Made by a program: the position numbers and the translations under genes. The notes under the pieces were generated by a model, which saw only the letters and a list, made by a program, of their open reading frames with translations, was not told the DNA's origin and searched no databases. Below are positions 24,295 through 32,854 of a stretch of DNA of 36,163 bases, one piece after another. Numbering within the stretch: the first letter of the stretch is position 1; every line of letters begins with the position of its first letter. This DNA comes from CAZLHO01 sp964559455 (GTDB lineage: Bacteria; Krumholzibacteriota; Krumholzibacteriia; LZORAL124-64-63): positions 1-36,163 of the forward strand of contig CAZLHO010000028.1 of the NCBI GenBank assembly GCA_964559455.1, read 5' to 3'.

Positions 24295-25053
24295 ATGATT
24301 CGACGTTTCCGCCGCCGACGCCAGGGCTTCGGGATCGGAGCCTGCCTCGCGCTCGGCGTGGTGCTGTTGCCGGGTTGGGCCGCGGCCCTCACCGGGACGG
24401 CCGCCTCGCCCGCAGACACCCTGGACAGTCTTCCACCCGTGATCGCCGTCGCCTCCCCCGCGGGCGGCGAACTCTTCACCGGACTCATCGACGAGACCCT
24501 GCTCTGGAGCGTCTCGGACGGCGGTATCGCCGCGGGCCGGGAAATCGCCCTCTCGGTCTTCGACGACGGCGGCGAGATCTGGCAGGACGCCGAGCCCTTC
24601 ACGGTCGACGGTCCCTACGAATTCGTCTGGTCCGTCACCGACCTGAATACCGAGACAGCGCGCTTCGTCGTGCAGGTGACGGACGACTACGGCTGGTCGA
24701 CCGCGGACACGAGCGCCGTCTTCATGATCCAGAGCCTCACCGACGTCCCGGGGGCCCGGATCACCGCCGACGGCGTCGACTCCGTCCACCCCAACCCCTT
24801 CAACCCCAGCACCCGCATCGAATTCTCGCTGCGCGCCCCCGCCGCGGTCGAGCTCGGGGTCTACGACACCCGCGGCCGCCGCGTGGCGGTGATCGCCCGG
24901 GGCGCCCTGCCCCAGGGCCGCCACGTCGCCGTCTGGAGCGGCCGCGACGACCGCGGCCGGCTCGTTCCCAGCGGCACCTACCTGGCGCGCCTGAGCGTCA
25001 GGGGCGATGACCGCAGCAGCACCCACGTCGAACGCATGACCCTGGTCAAGTAG
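24295..25053 (+). CDS. Secreted Ig-like protein with FlgD-like C-terminal sorting tag
   Basis: A 252-aa exported protein. After a basic N terminus (MIRRFRRRRQ) comes a hydrophobic signal segment (IGACLALGVVLLPGWAAA). Residues about 45-145 look like one Ig-like domain (PPVIAVASPAGGELFTG, LLWSVSDGG, ARFVVQVTDDYGWSTADTS). The rest is a FlgD-Ig-like tag (SVHPNPFNPSTRIEFSL ... LVPSGTYLARLSV ... ERMTLVK). There is no enzymatic domain: it is almost only a tag. The subtilase gene starts 11 nt after its stop, so they are one operon and may work as a pair. ATG 24295 is preferred because TGGA lies 7 nt upstream; ATG 24283 has AGG directly against it and is the alternative. Function unknown. Confidence 0.75.
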   Translation: MIRRFRRRRQGFGIGACLALGVVLLPGWAAALTGTAASPADTLDSLPPVIAVASPAGGELFTGLIDETLLWSVSDGGIAAGREIALSVFDDGGEIWQDAEPFTVDGPYEFVWSVTDLNTETARFVVQVTDDYGWSTADTSAVFMIQSLTDVPGARITADGVDSVHPNPFNPSTRIEFSLRAPAAVELGVYDTRGRRVAVIARGALPQGRHVAVWSGRDDRGRLVPSGTYLARLSVRGDDRSSTHVERMTLVK

Positions 25054-25064
25054 GAGGTGGCGAA

Positions 25065-27155
25065 ATGAAGACGATCCCCAAGATGCTGACCGCCGCCCTC
25101 CTGCTGGGCCTGGTCACCCTCGTGGCCGCCCCCCCGCTCTGGGCCGTGGGCGCCACGAACCGGACCGCGGCGCCGTCACCGGGCACGCAGGTCGAGACCC
25201 TGCGCGGACTCGCCGGCGACTTCGCCGCCGAGGCGGAGTCGGCGCGCACGCCGGCCTTCCGCGAGCTCGCCGCCCGCGCGCGCGGGCCGCAGGGCGCGCT
25301 CAACGCCGACCGGGACCTGAAGCTGGTGGGCTTCGACCGCAGCGGCCTGCCGCGCTTCCTGGGCGTGCACAACCTGAACGCCGCCCGCACGGTCTCCACG
25401 ACCGCGGTCTGGCCCGGCGGTTCGTCGGGCTACGACCTGGACGGCGCCAACGCCGTCGGCGAGCTGGCCATCTGGGACGCCGGCTACGTGCGACTGACCC
25501 ACAACGAGTTCGGCTCGCGCGTCAGCAAGGGCGACGCGGCCTCCTCGACCCACTACCACGCCACCCACGTCGCCGGGACCATGGTCGCCTCCGGCTACGA
25601 CGCCGGCGCCAAGGGCATGTCGCCCGCGGCCTACCTGGTCTCCTACGACTGGACCAACGACGAGAGCGAGATGGCGTCCGCCGCGGCCGGCGGCCTGCTG
25701 GTCTCGAACCACAGCTACGGCTACGTCGCCGGCTGGGACCAGAGCGGCGTCGATCCTTTCGACTGGTACTGGTACGGCGATGTCGCCCTGGATCCCGACC
25801 AGGATCCCGGCTTCGGCTTCTACTACTACAACGCCCGGGACATGGACGAGATCGCCCACAACGCGCCCTACTACCTGATCGTGAAGTCGGCCGGCAACGA
25901 CCGCAACGACTCCGGGCCGGCCGTGGGCGAGGGCCACTGGTACTGGGATCCCGGCACCGGCGACTGGGCCTGGTCCACCGTCGCGCGCGCCGCCGACGGC
26001 GACGCCGGCGGCTACGACACCGTACCCTACGGCGGCACGGCCAAGAACATCCTGACCGTCGGCTCGTGCAGCGACATCACCGGCGGCTACAGCAGCTGGA
26101 CCCAGGTCATCTCGAGCAGCTTCAGCGGCTGGGGCCCCACGGACGACGGCCGGATCAAGCCGGACATCGTGGCCAACGGACTCAGCCTGCGCAGTTCCAT
26201 GGACGATTCCGACTATTCCTACGCCTACCTCAGCGGCACCTCGATGGCTTCGCCGAACGCCAGCGGCTCCATCCATCTGCTGGCCCAGTTCTACCGGGCC
26301 ATGCACGGCGAACAGCCCGCCCGCTCGGCGACCATCAAGGCCCTGGTCGTCCACACCGCCGACGAGGCCAGCGCCAACCCCGGCCCCGACTACAGCTTCG
26401 GCTGGGGCCTGCTCAACGCCCACGCCGCCGCGGACCTGGTCCACGCCGACTCCACCGACACGGACCGGATCGTGGAGGGCTCGCTGACCAACGGCGGCAT
26501 CCTCGGCTACCCGCTGCACCACTCCGGCGTCGGCCCGCTGCGCGTGACCCTGGCCTGGAACGACCCGGCCGGCACGGTGCCCGCCTGGTCCGTGGATCCC
26601 GCCGGCGCGAACCTGGTCAACGACCTTGATCTGCGCGTCATCCGCATGTCCGACGGCACGAGCTTCGAGCCGTGGACCCTGGACCCGGCGAACCCGTCCG
26701 CCGCCGCCACGACCGGCGACAACGTCCGCGACAACGTGGAGCAGGTGTACATCGACGCCCCCGCGGCCGGCGACTACACGATCCTTCTGACCCACAAGGG
26801 AACCCTGAGTCTCCCCCAGGCCTACTCCCTGATCCAGACCGGCCTCGAGGACGTTCCCCAGACTCCGGCCGTCGAGAACCTGGCCTTCGCCCAGCGCCGC
26901 GACGGCAGCGGTCTGGTCGACGTGACCTTCGATCTCGTGGACGGCGACAGTCCCTCGGTCACGGTGACCCTGGAGGCCTCGTCCGACGGCGGCGCCGCCT
27001 GGGACCTGACCGTCGCCACCGTCTCGGGCGACGTCGGGCCCTTCGTCGCGCCCGGAACGGGCAAAACCATCGTCTGGGATTTCGCCGCCGACAATCCCGG
27101 CCTCTTCCTGCCGGGCTGCGTCCTGCGGGTCTCGGCCGACGACGGCACGCCCTAG
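25065..27155 (+). CDS. Exported S8 subtilisin-family protease
   Basis: A 696-aa secreted serine protease. Residues 1-27 are a signal peptide (LLLGLVTLVAAPPLWA). Residues about 35-115 may be a propeptide. The triad is D138 (AIWDAG), H165 (HATHVAGT) and S393 (SGTSMASP), with N278 (KSAGND). Residues about 460-605 form a jelly-roll beta domain of the kind found in KP-43-like subtilases (VNDLDLRVI, DAPAAGDYTILLTHKG). Residues about 610-696 form an Ig/Fn3-like domain (PAVENLAFAQRRDGSGLVDVTFDLVDGD) that ends without any NPFNP tag. The ribosome site AGGAGGT is perfect, 6 nt before ATG. The gene is co-transcribed with the tag protein upstream, and a strong terminator follows at 27199-27232. Confidence 0.92.
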   Translation: MKTIPKMLTAALLLGLVTLVAAPPLWAVGATNRTAAPSPGTQVETLRGLAGDFAAEAESARTPAFRELAARARGPQGALNADRDLKLVGFDRSGLPRFLGVHNLNAARTVSTTAVWPGGSSGYDLDGANAVGELAIWDAGYVRLTHNEFGSRVSKGDAASSTHYHATHVAGTMVASGYDAGAKGMSPAAYLVSYDWTNDESEMASAAAGGLLVSNHSYGYVAGWDQSGVDPFDWYWYGDVALDPDQDPGFGFYYYNARDMDEIAHNAPYYLIVKSAGNDRNDSGPAVGEGHWYWDPGTGDWAWSTVARAADGDAGGYDTVPYGGTAKNILTVGSCSDITGGYSSWTQVISSSFSGWGPTDDGRIKPDIVANGLSLRSSMDDSDYSYAYLSGTSMASPNASGSIHLLAQFYRAMHGEQPARSATIKALVVHTADEASANPGPDYSFGWGLLNAHAAADLVHADSTDTDRIVEGSLTNGGILGYPLHHSGVGPLRVTLAWNDPAGTVPAWSVDPAGANLVNDLDLRVIRMSDGTSFEPWTLDPANPSAAATTGDNVRDNVEQVYIDAPAAGDYTILLTHKGTLSLPQAYSLIQTGLEDVPQTPAVENLAFAQRRDGSGLVDVTFDLVDGDSPSVTVTLEASSDGGAAWDLTVATVSGDVGPFVAPGTGKTIVWDFAADNPGLFLPGCVLRVSADDGTP

Positions 27156-27198
27156 CAAGCTGTTGAACAACCTGCTAGGCGGGGAAGCCCGCATGTGA

Positions 27199-27232
27199 AA
27201 AAGGCCCCGGCGGGCGACCGCCGGGGCCTTTT
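27199..27232. terminator. Strong rho-independent terminator after the second subtilase
   Basis: A perfect 15-bp stem (27199-27213 with 27218-27232) closed by a GCGA tetraloop, flanked by AAAA on the left and TTTT on the right. It can act in either direction, though only the plus-strand gene ends here. A smaller imperfect inverted repeat (12 bp, two mismatches) begins at the stop codon, 27153-27177. Confidence 0.92.
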
Positions 27233-27245
27233 CGCGTCCCGCATT

Positions 27246-27275
27246 TTGACAGCGCCGCGCCGGATCGCCTAGAAT
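27246..27275 (+). promoter_or_regulatory. Sigma70-like promoter for the LRR lipoprotein
   Basis: TTGACA (27246-27251), an 18-nt spacer and TAGAAT (27270-27275): the best-looking promoter in the window. The leader to ATG 27312 is about 30 nt. Confidence 0.7.
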
Positions 27276-27311
27276 GAAGCGCTCGCCATGGCCTCTCCCC
27301 GGAGGATTCCT

Positions 27312-28751
27312 ATGCCCAACCATCGACTCATCATCGCCGCGGCCCTGGCGCTGCTGGCGCCCCTGGCCCTGTCCTGTTCGAGCGGCGGAGGCACAGCGCC
27401 CGACGACGACGACGGCACTCCCCCCGACGTCGTCATGGACCTCGCCGTATCCGCATTCACCGCCCAGAGCGTGACCCTGAGCTGGACGGCGACCGGAGAC
27501 GACGGCGCCACCGGAACCGCCGCCCGTTACGATCTGCGTCGCGCCGACGCCCCGATCTTCTGGACCGACTGGGAATCGGCGACTCCGATAACGGGGCTGC
27601 CCTCCCCCGCCCCGGCCGGCTCCGCCGAGAGCTTCACTGTCACGGGTCTCGCAGACGGAGAGACCAATTTCTTCGCCCTGAGGGTCTACGACGACGAGAA
27701 CAACTCGGCCGGGGTCTCGAACGTCTGCTCGGCCACCTGCTTCGACGACTTCGTCGTCTCCCTGCCCGACGCCGCCCTGGCCGGCGCCGTGCGCCAGGCC
27801 CTGGGCCTGACGGCCGGCTCGGACATCCTGCGCTCGCAACTGCGCAGCCTCGACGAGGTGCGCGCCGAGAACCTGGGCATCACCGACCTGGACGGCCTCG
27901 AATACGCCGTCGAGCTCGGCTTCCTGCGCCTGAGCGGCAACGCCATCGACGACCTCGCGCCCCTGGCCGGCATGGCGGACCTGGCTGAGCTGGAGCTGAA
28001 CGGCAACGCCATCGCCGACCTCACGCCCCTGGCCTCCCTGACCGGGCTGATGCGCCTGCGCCTCGCCGAGAACGCCCTGACCGACGTCGCGGCCCTGGCC
28101 GGACTGACGAATCTGATCCTGCTGGACCTGCGCGGCAATCCCGGCATCACCGACATCGCACCGCTGGCCGGCATGACCGGCATGACCGACCTCTACGTCA
28201 GCGGCTGTCCCGTGACCGACCTCGCGCCCCTGGCCGGCATGACGAGCATGGTGGTGCTGAGGATCTCCGAAAGCGCCGCGCCCACCCTGGCGCCCCTGGC
28301 CGGGATGACCGGCCTCGAAGGACTGGAAATGCAGAACGTGGGAGTGGCGGACCTCTCGCCCCTGGCGGGCCTGACCTCGCTGCGGTCCCTCATGGCCTCC
28401 GACAACGCCATCGCCGACCTGGCTCCCCTGGCCGGCAACACAGCGATGGAGGCCATGTTCCTGAACGGGAACGCCGTGGACGACCTGAGTCCGCTGGCGG
28501 GCATGACCGCGATGATCTACCTGCACCTGGGTTCGAACCAGATCGACGGCCTGACGCCGCTGGCGGGGATGGTCCTGCTGGAGCAGCTCTTCCTGTCCGT
28601 CAACCAGATCGAGGACCTGGCGCCGCTGGTGGCCAACGCCGGCCTGGCGACGGGAGACGAGGTGTGGGTCCAGGCGAATCCGCTGTCCGCCGCCGCGCTG
28701 GACGAGCAGATCCCGGCCCTGGAGGCCCGCGGGGTCGTCGTCCACCGCTGA
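27312..28751 (+). CDS. Leucine-rich-repeat lipoprotein with Fn3-like domain
   Basis: A 479-aa predicted surface lipoprotein. The signal peptide runs to about residue 21 and C22 is the likely lipid anchor (LALSC, an imperfect lipobox), followed by an acidic linker (DDDDGTPPD). Residues about 38-140 form an Fn3-like domain. An LRR cap starts at 149 (VSLPDAALAGAVRQALGL). From about 192 to 440 there are some eleven 22-residue repeats of the internalin/SDS22 type with consensus DLxPLAGMTxLxxLxLxxNxIx. The end (NPLSAAALDEQIPALEARGV) is the usual C-cap of such proteins. A protein-binding or adhesive role is inferred. GGAGG six nt before ATG 27312 sets the start; it shares the CCCCGGAGGAT leader with the gene at 8181. 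It converges with the DMT gene 3 nt away. Confidence 0.87.
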   Translation: MPNHRLIIAAALALLAPLALSCSSGGGTAPDDDDGTPPDVVMDLAVSAFTAQSVTLSWTATGDDGATGTAARYDLRRADAPIFWTDWESATPITGLPSPAPAGSAESFTVTGLADGETNFFALRVYDDENNSAGVSNVCSATCFDDFVVSLPDAALAGAVRQALGLTAGSDILRSQLRSLDEVRAENLGITDLDGLEYAVELGFLRLSGNAIDDLAPLAGMADLAELELNGNAIADLTPLASLTGLMRLRLAENALTDVAALAGLTNLILLDLRGNPGITDIAPLAGMTGMTDLYVSGCPVTDLAPLAGMTSMVVLRISESAAPTLAPLAGMTGLEGLEMQNVGVADLSPLAGLTSLRSLMASDNAIADLAPLAGNTAMEAMFLNGNAVDDLSPLAGMTAMIYLHLGSNQIDGLTPLAGMVLLEQLFLSVNQIEDLAPLVANAGLATGDEVWVQANPLSAAALDEQIPALEARGVVVHR

Positions 28752-28754
28752 CCG

Positions 28755-29630
28755 TCAGCCCAGGGTCACCATCAGGATCCCGCCGACGGCCAGCGCGGCG
28801 GCCAGGGCCTTGCGGCGCGTGAAGGGCTCGTGCAGGAAGAGCGAGGCGAAGACCAGGACGTAGACCGTGCTGGTCTGGTTCAGGATGGCCGCGGCGCCGG
28901 CCTGGGTGTACTTCATGCCGGCGATCCAGAGCAGCAGGGCGGCGTAGGATCCCAGCACCGTGCCGGGCAAGGCGAAGCGCCAGTCGCGGCGAGGCCGGAA
29001 GACCTGCAGGCAGGCGCCGCGTTGCGACCGCAGCAACGCCACCGGCAGCATCACGGCCAGGCTGGCCACCTGGCGCACGGTGGTCGCCCAGAGCACGGGC
29101 ACGCCGCCGAGCACCGGCTTGGCGATGACGATGCCCAGGGCCACCGTGGCCATGGCCAGCACCCCCCACATGACTCCCGCGGCCAGGGTCCGCCCGGCGA
29201 CGCCGGCCGGCGGCGCGTGCCGGCCGGCCACCAGCACCCCCCCCACGACCAGCCCCATGCCGGACAATTGCCAGGCGCCCAGGCGCTCGTCCAGCAGCAG
29301 GAAGGCGAAGAGCACGATGAAGGGCGAGTAGAGGGCGTCGATGACGGCGTTGATGCCGGCGCCGACGATGTTCAGGCAGCGGTGGAAGAGGGTGTCGGAC
29401 AGGGCGATGCCGACGACGCCGCTGGCCGACAGCATCAGGTAGTCGCGCAGCGTCGCCCCCGGCCAGTGGAGCTGGCCGACGACGGCGAGCGTCAGCAGCA
29501 GCAGAACCGACGACACCCCGACCCGGAAGAGGTTCAGGGCGAAGGGCGGCACCGTCTCGCCGGAGCGCTTGAAGAAGATGACCGCCGCGGCCCAGACGAC
29601 CGCCGTGGCCAGAGCGTAGAACTCGCCCAT
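28755..29630 (-). CDS. EamA-family DMT transporter (second)
   Basis: A 291-aa inner-membrane permease with about ten hydrophobic helices in two EamA repeats. The first opens YALATAVVWAAAVIFFKRSGETVPPFALNLFRV and ends ALYSPFIVLFAFLLLDERLG. The second ends LNQTSTVYVLVFASLFLHEPFTRRKALAAALAVGGILMV. It is only distantly like the DMT protein at 15914. The cargo is unknown. ATG 29630 is chosen because the first helix follows directly; upstream sequence is purine-rich (GGCGGATGCGG) but a weak ribosome site. It lies 109 nt downstream of the RND pair on the same strand and could be read from the same transcript, as no clear terminator lies between. Confidence 0.85.
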   Translation of the reverse strand: MGEFYALATAVVWAAAVIFFKRSGETVPPFALNLFRVGVSSVLLLLTLAVVGQLHWPGATLRDYLMLSASGVVGIALSDTLFHRCLNIVGAGINAVIDALYSPFIVLFAFLLLDERLGAWQLSGMGLVVGGVLVAGRHAPPAGVAGRTLAAGVMWGVLAMATVALGIVIAKPVLGGVPVLWATTVRQVASLAVMLPVALLRSQRGACLQVFRPRRDWRFALPGTVLGSYAALLLWIAGMKYTQAGAAAILNQTSTVYVLVFASLFLHEPFTRRKALAAALAVGGILMVTLG

Positions 29631-29739
29631 TCCGCATCCGCCTCGTCGCAGGAAGGGAAGGCCGCGGCCGGCGGCCCTCCGGACGGCATAAGATGGCATG
29701 CCGTCCCCGCGGAGACAATCCCGACCTCGCGGCCGGCGC

Positions 29740-32700
29740 TCAGCCGTCCCCGGGCAGGGGGGCCGCGGCCGGCGCGGGCGCCGGGCGACGCCGCAGCAGG
29801 GACCCGAGGGCGCGCCGGAAGGAGGCGGCGTAGCGGTTGGCCAGGCGATAGTAGGTGGGCAGCACGATCAGGGTGAGCAGCGTGCTCGAGGCCAGGCCGC
29901 CGATGATGGCGCGCGCCATGGGGTAGTATTGGGCGTTGCCGACGTGGGCGCCCTGCATCACGGCCAGGGGCAACAGGCCCAGGATCGTGGTGGCCGCGGT
30001 CATCAGGATCGGGCGCATCCGGTCGGCGCAGCCCTCGATGATCGCCTCGTCCAGGCCGAGGCCGGCCCGCCGGTGGTTGTTGATGTGGTCGACGAGCACG
30101 ATGCCGTTGTTCACCACGATGCCGATCAGGATCACCATGCCGATCATCGCCATCATGTTGAAAGGCGTGCCGGTCAGCATCATCAACCAGAAGACGCCGA
30201 CCGAGGCGAAGGGAACGCAGCCCATCACGATCAGCGGATGCAACAGCGACTCGAAGAGGCTGGCCATGACGAAGAAGACGCAGATCAGCGCCAGCAGCAT
30301 GTTCGTGCCCATTTCGGACTGCTGCTCCCGGGCGCGCCGGATGTTGTCGCCGAAGCTCCAGCCGTAGCCCAGCGGCATCTCGATGCCGTTCATCAGTTCG
30401 CGGATGCGGTCCAGGGCGAAGTCCATGCTCTCGCCGTCGTAGGTCCCGCTCAGGGTGACGCCGGTGCGGCGGTCGTTGCGGCGGATGCGCTCGGGGCTGC
30501 GGCCGAAGCGGAATTCCGCCACCTGGCCCAGCTGGATCGGGCGGTCGTTGTTCATGCCCACGGTGAGCAGGGACAGGTTCTCGATCGACTCGCGGTCGCC
30601 AGGCTCCAGCGAGACGACCATGTCGATCTCCTTATCGCCGGTGTTCAGCCGCGGCAGGTAGACGCCCCGGTAGGTCAGACCCAGCACCTGGGCCACAGCC
30701 GCCGGTGCGATCCCGAAGCGGCCCGCCTGTTCGGAGTCGACGTGCACCTGGATCTCGCTGCGGCCGTCGTCGTTGTCGCAGCTCAGGTCCGCCACGCCGT
30801 CGAGCGACCCGAGCAGGCGCCGGGCCTCCTCGGCGTATTCCTGCAACAGCTCGGTCTCCTCGCCCCAGACGGTCACCGAGAAGGTCTCGGCGCCGCTGCC
30901 GTCGCCCTGCTCGTCGCCGAATTTGTATTCGAGGCCCGCCTGCACGGGCAGGTTCTTGCGCAGGTCGTCGCGCAACTCGCGGTAGAAGCCCTCGCTGATC
31001 ACGCCGCGGTCGAAGAAGAGACTCACGCCCCCGACGTCGGCCGTGTAGTAGGAGTAGATGTCGCGCAGGCCCAGCTCCTCGCGGCGGGTCTCCAGGTAGT
31101 TCGCGGCGCGCAGGACGCATTCCTCGGAGCGATCCTTGTCCGTCGGGCCGGTGTAATCGAAATCGATGTACAGGCTCTCGCGGCGAATGCCGGCGCCGTC
31201 GTCGAAGCCCGTCGGCTTGAATTTCGTCACGCCCATCATGACGCCCGTGAGCGCCAGCACCGCGGGCACCAGGACCAGTCCCGTGAGCAGGGGATGCCGC
31301 AGCGCCGTCCAGCCCAGGGTGCGCAGGTAGCGCACGCGCAGGCGACCCAGCCAGCCGTTGCCCCCGGGTCCGCCGGCGGCCACGCCGCGGGCCATCAGGA
31401 TCGAGAGCAGCGGAATCACGGTCAGGCTGATCAGCAGCGAGATGACCAGGGTGGCGCTGATCGTCAGCCCCACGTCGCCCAGCCAGACCGACAGCTCGTC
31501 CTCGCCCGAGACGACGATCGGAGCGAAGACGATGACCGTCGTCAGGGTCGAGGCGATGATCGCCCGGCCGACCTCGCGGGTGCCGCGGACGGCCGCCTTC
31601 AGCTTCGAGGCCCCCTGCCGCTGCCAGCGATGGATCGATTCCAGCACCACGACGGCGTTGTCCACGAGCATACCGGTCGCCAGCATCAGCCCCATCATCG
31701 ACAGCACGTTCAGGCTGCGTCCCGTCAGGTACAGGAAGACGCAGGAACCGGTGATCGACAGCGGGATGGCGATCGACACCACCAACGTCATGCTGATGCG
31801 CCGCAGGAAGAGGAACAGGATCGCGACGGCCAGCAGCGACCCCAGCAGCCCCGCCTGCAGCAGGCTGCGCAGCCCGTCGGTGATCTGGTCGGCCTGGTTG
31901 AAGAAGCTGAAGCTGTTGATGCCCTGCAGCGAGGGGTCGTTGTTGATGCGATCCAGCTCGGCCTCGATGGCGCGACAGACGTCGACCGTGTTGTAGCCCG
32001 ACGCCTTCTGGATCCAGAAGGCGATCGCCGGCTCCCGGTTCAGGTAGCGGCCGTAGCTCAGGGCCGGCGCCCCGTAGACGACGTCTGCCACGTCGCGCAG
32101 GCGCAGCCCCGTCTCGCTGATCGGCAGCTCGCGCAGCCCTTCGACGCCGTCGAGGCCGCTGACCGTGCGCACGTCGTAGCGCAGGCCCTCGTCGGTGACC
32201 CGGCCGACCGTCAACTCGACGTTCGCCGCCTCCAGCTCCCGGAAGAGTCGGCCCACGTCCACGCCGTGCTCCAGGATGCGGTCGAAGTCCAGGAAGACCG
32301 AGGCCTGGGTCGGCAGCACGCCGTTGACGTTCACGCGGCCGACGCCGGGGATCCGCTGCAGCGGGCCGATGATCTTCTGGTCCAGCAGGTCCCAGCTCTC
32401 GGATAGATCCCGCCCCTTGGCCGCGATGCGTCCCTCGATGATCGGGATGTCGTTGGTGTCGAAGGTCATCAGCATGATCTGCCGCACGTCGTCGGGCAGA
32501 TCGCCGCGGATCTGGTCGATCTTCTCCTTCACCTCCATCCGCAGCACGTTGACGTCGCGCCCCCAGGCGAACTCGACGCCGACCCAGGCGCCGTCCGTGT
32601 CGCTGAAGCTCCTGATCCGCCGGACGTCGCCGAGCGTGGCCAGCACCTCCTCCAGCGGCATGACGATGTCCTTCTCGACCTGGCTGGGGATGCCGTTCGG

Positions 32701-32853
32701 GAAGGGCGCGTAGACGCCGATGAAGGGCATCTCCATCGTCGGCAGGAACGCCAGCGGCAGCTTGATGACGGAGACGGCGCCCAGCAGCAGCACCGTGGCG
32801 ATGGCCATGGCCAGGGTCACGGGCCGGCGCAGCGAGAGTCGGGTCAGCCACAC
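29740..32853 (-). CDS. RND-family efflux permease (second of tandem pair)
   Basis: A 1037-aa inner-membrane proton-driven exporter of the AcrB/SwrC-like group with two repeats of six helices and two large periplasmic loops. N terminus: LSLRRPVTLAMAIATVLL. The TM4 motif reads GMLVDNAVVVLESIHR, with Asp-Asn where AcrB has Asp-Asp. The TM10 motif is GIVVNNGIVLVDHINN, with Asn where AcrB has the relay Lys. Both are usual for this branch. The start codon is GTG at 32853, one nt after the upstream stop (TGACGTG), with AAGGAG seven nt upstream, so translation is coupled. It probably forms a hetero-trimer or works beside the first permease. The adaptor and outer-membrane channel are not in the window. 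Confidence 0.92.
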   Translation of the reverse strand: MWLTRLSLRRPVTLAMAIATVLLLGAVSVIKLPLAFLPTMEMPFIGVYAPFPNGIPSQVEKDIVMPLEEVLATLGDVRRIRSFSDTDGAWVGVEFAWGRDVNVLRMEVKEKIDQIRGDLPDDVRQIMLMTFDTNDIPIIEGRIAAKGRDLSESWDLLDQKIIGPLQRIPGVGRVNVNGVLPTQASVFLDFDRILEHGVDVGRLFRELEAANVELTVGRVTDEGLRYDVRTVSGLDGVEGLRELPISETGLRLRDVADVVYGAPALSYGRYLNREPAIAFWIQKASGYNTVDVCRAIEAELDRINNDPSLQGINSFSFFNQADQITDGLRSLLQAGLLGSLLAVAILFLFLRRISMTLVVSIAIPLSITGSCVFLYLTGRSLNVLSMMGLMLATGMLVDNAVVVLESIHRWQRQGASKLKAAVRGTREVGRAIIASTLTTVIVFAPIVVSGEDELSVWLGDVGLTISATLVISLLISLTVIPLLSILMARGVAAGGPGGNGWLGRLRVRYLRTLGWTALRHPLLTGLVLVPAVLALTGVMMGVTKFKPTGFDDGAGIRRESLYIDFDYTGPTDKDRSEECVLRAANYLETRREELGLRDIYSYYTADVGGVSLFFDRGVISEGFYRELRDDLRKNLPVQAGLEYKFGDEQGDGSGAETFSVTVWGEETELLQEYAEEARRLLGSLDGVADLSCDNDDGRSEIQVHVDSEQAGRFGIAPAAVAQVLGLTYRGVYLPRLNTGDKEIDMVVSLEPGDRESIENLSLLTVGMNNDRPIQLGQVAEFRFGRSPERIRRNDRRTGVTLSGTYDGESMDFALDRIRELMNGIEMPLGYGWSFGDNIRRAREQQSEMGTNMLLALICVFFVMASLFESLLHPLIVMGCVPFASVGVFWLMMLTGTPFNMMAMIGMVILIGIVVNNGIVLVDHINNHRRAGLGLDEAIIEGCADRMRPILMTAATTILGLLPLAVMQGAHVGNAQYYPMARAIIGGLASSTLLTLIVLPTYYRLANRYAASFRRALGSLLRRRPAPAPAAAPLPGDG

Positions 32854-32854
32854 G

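Noticed and set aside
27900..28640. Repeated DNA in the LRR gene as a possible CRISPR or tandem repeat
   Set aside because: The repeats are in-frame 66-bp units encoding leucine-rich repeats.
25176..28745. A 1189-codon minus-strand open frame spanning the second subtilase and the LRR gene
   Set aside because: It crosses a terminator and a promoter, has no recognisable domain, and both plus-strand genes are strongly supported.
29698..32406. A 902-codon plus-strand open frame opposite the RND gene
   Set aside because: His/Gln/Asp/Ala-rich translation typical of the antisense of a GC-rich gene; the RND reading is unambiguous.
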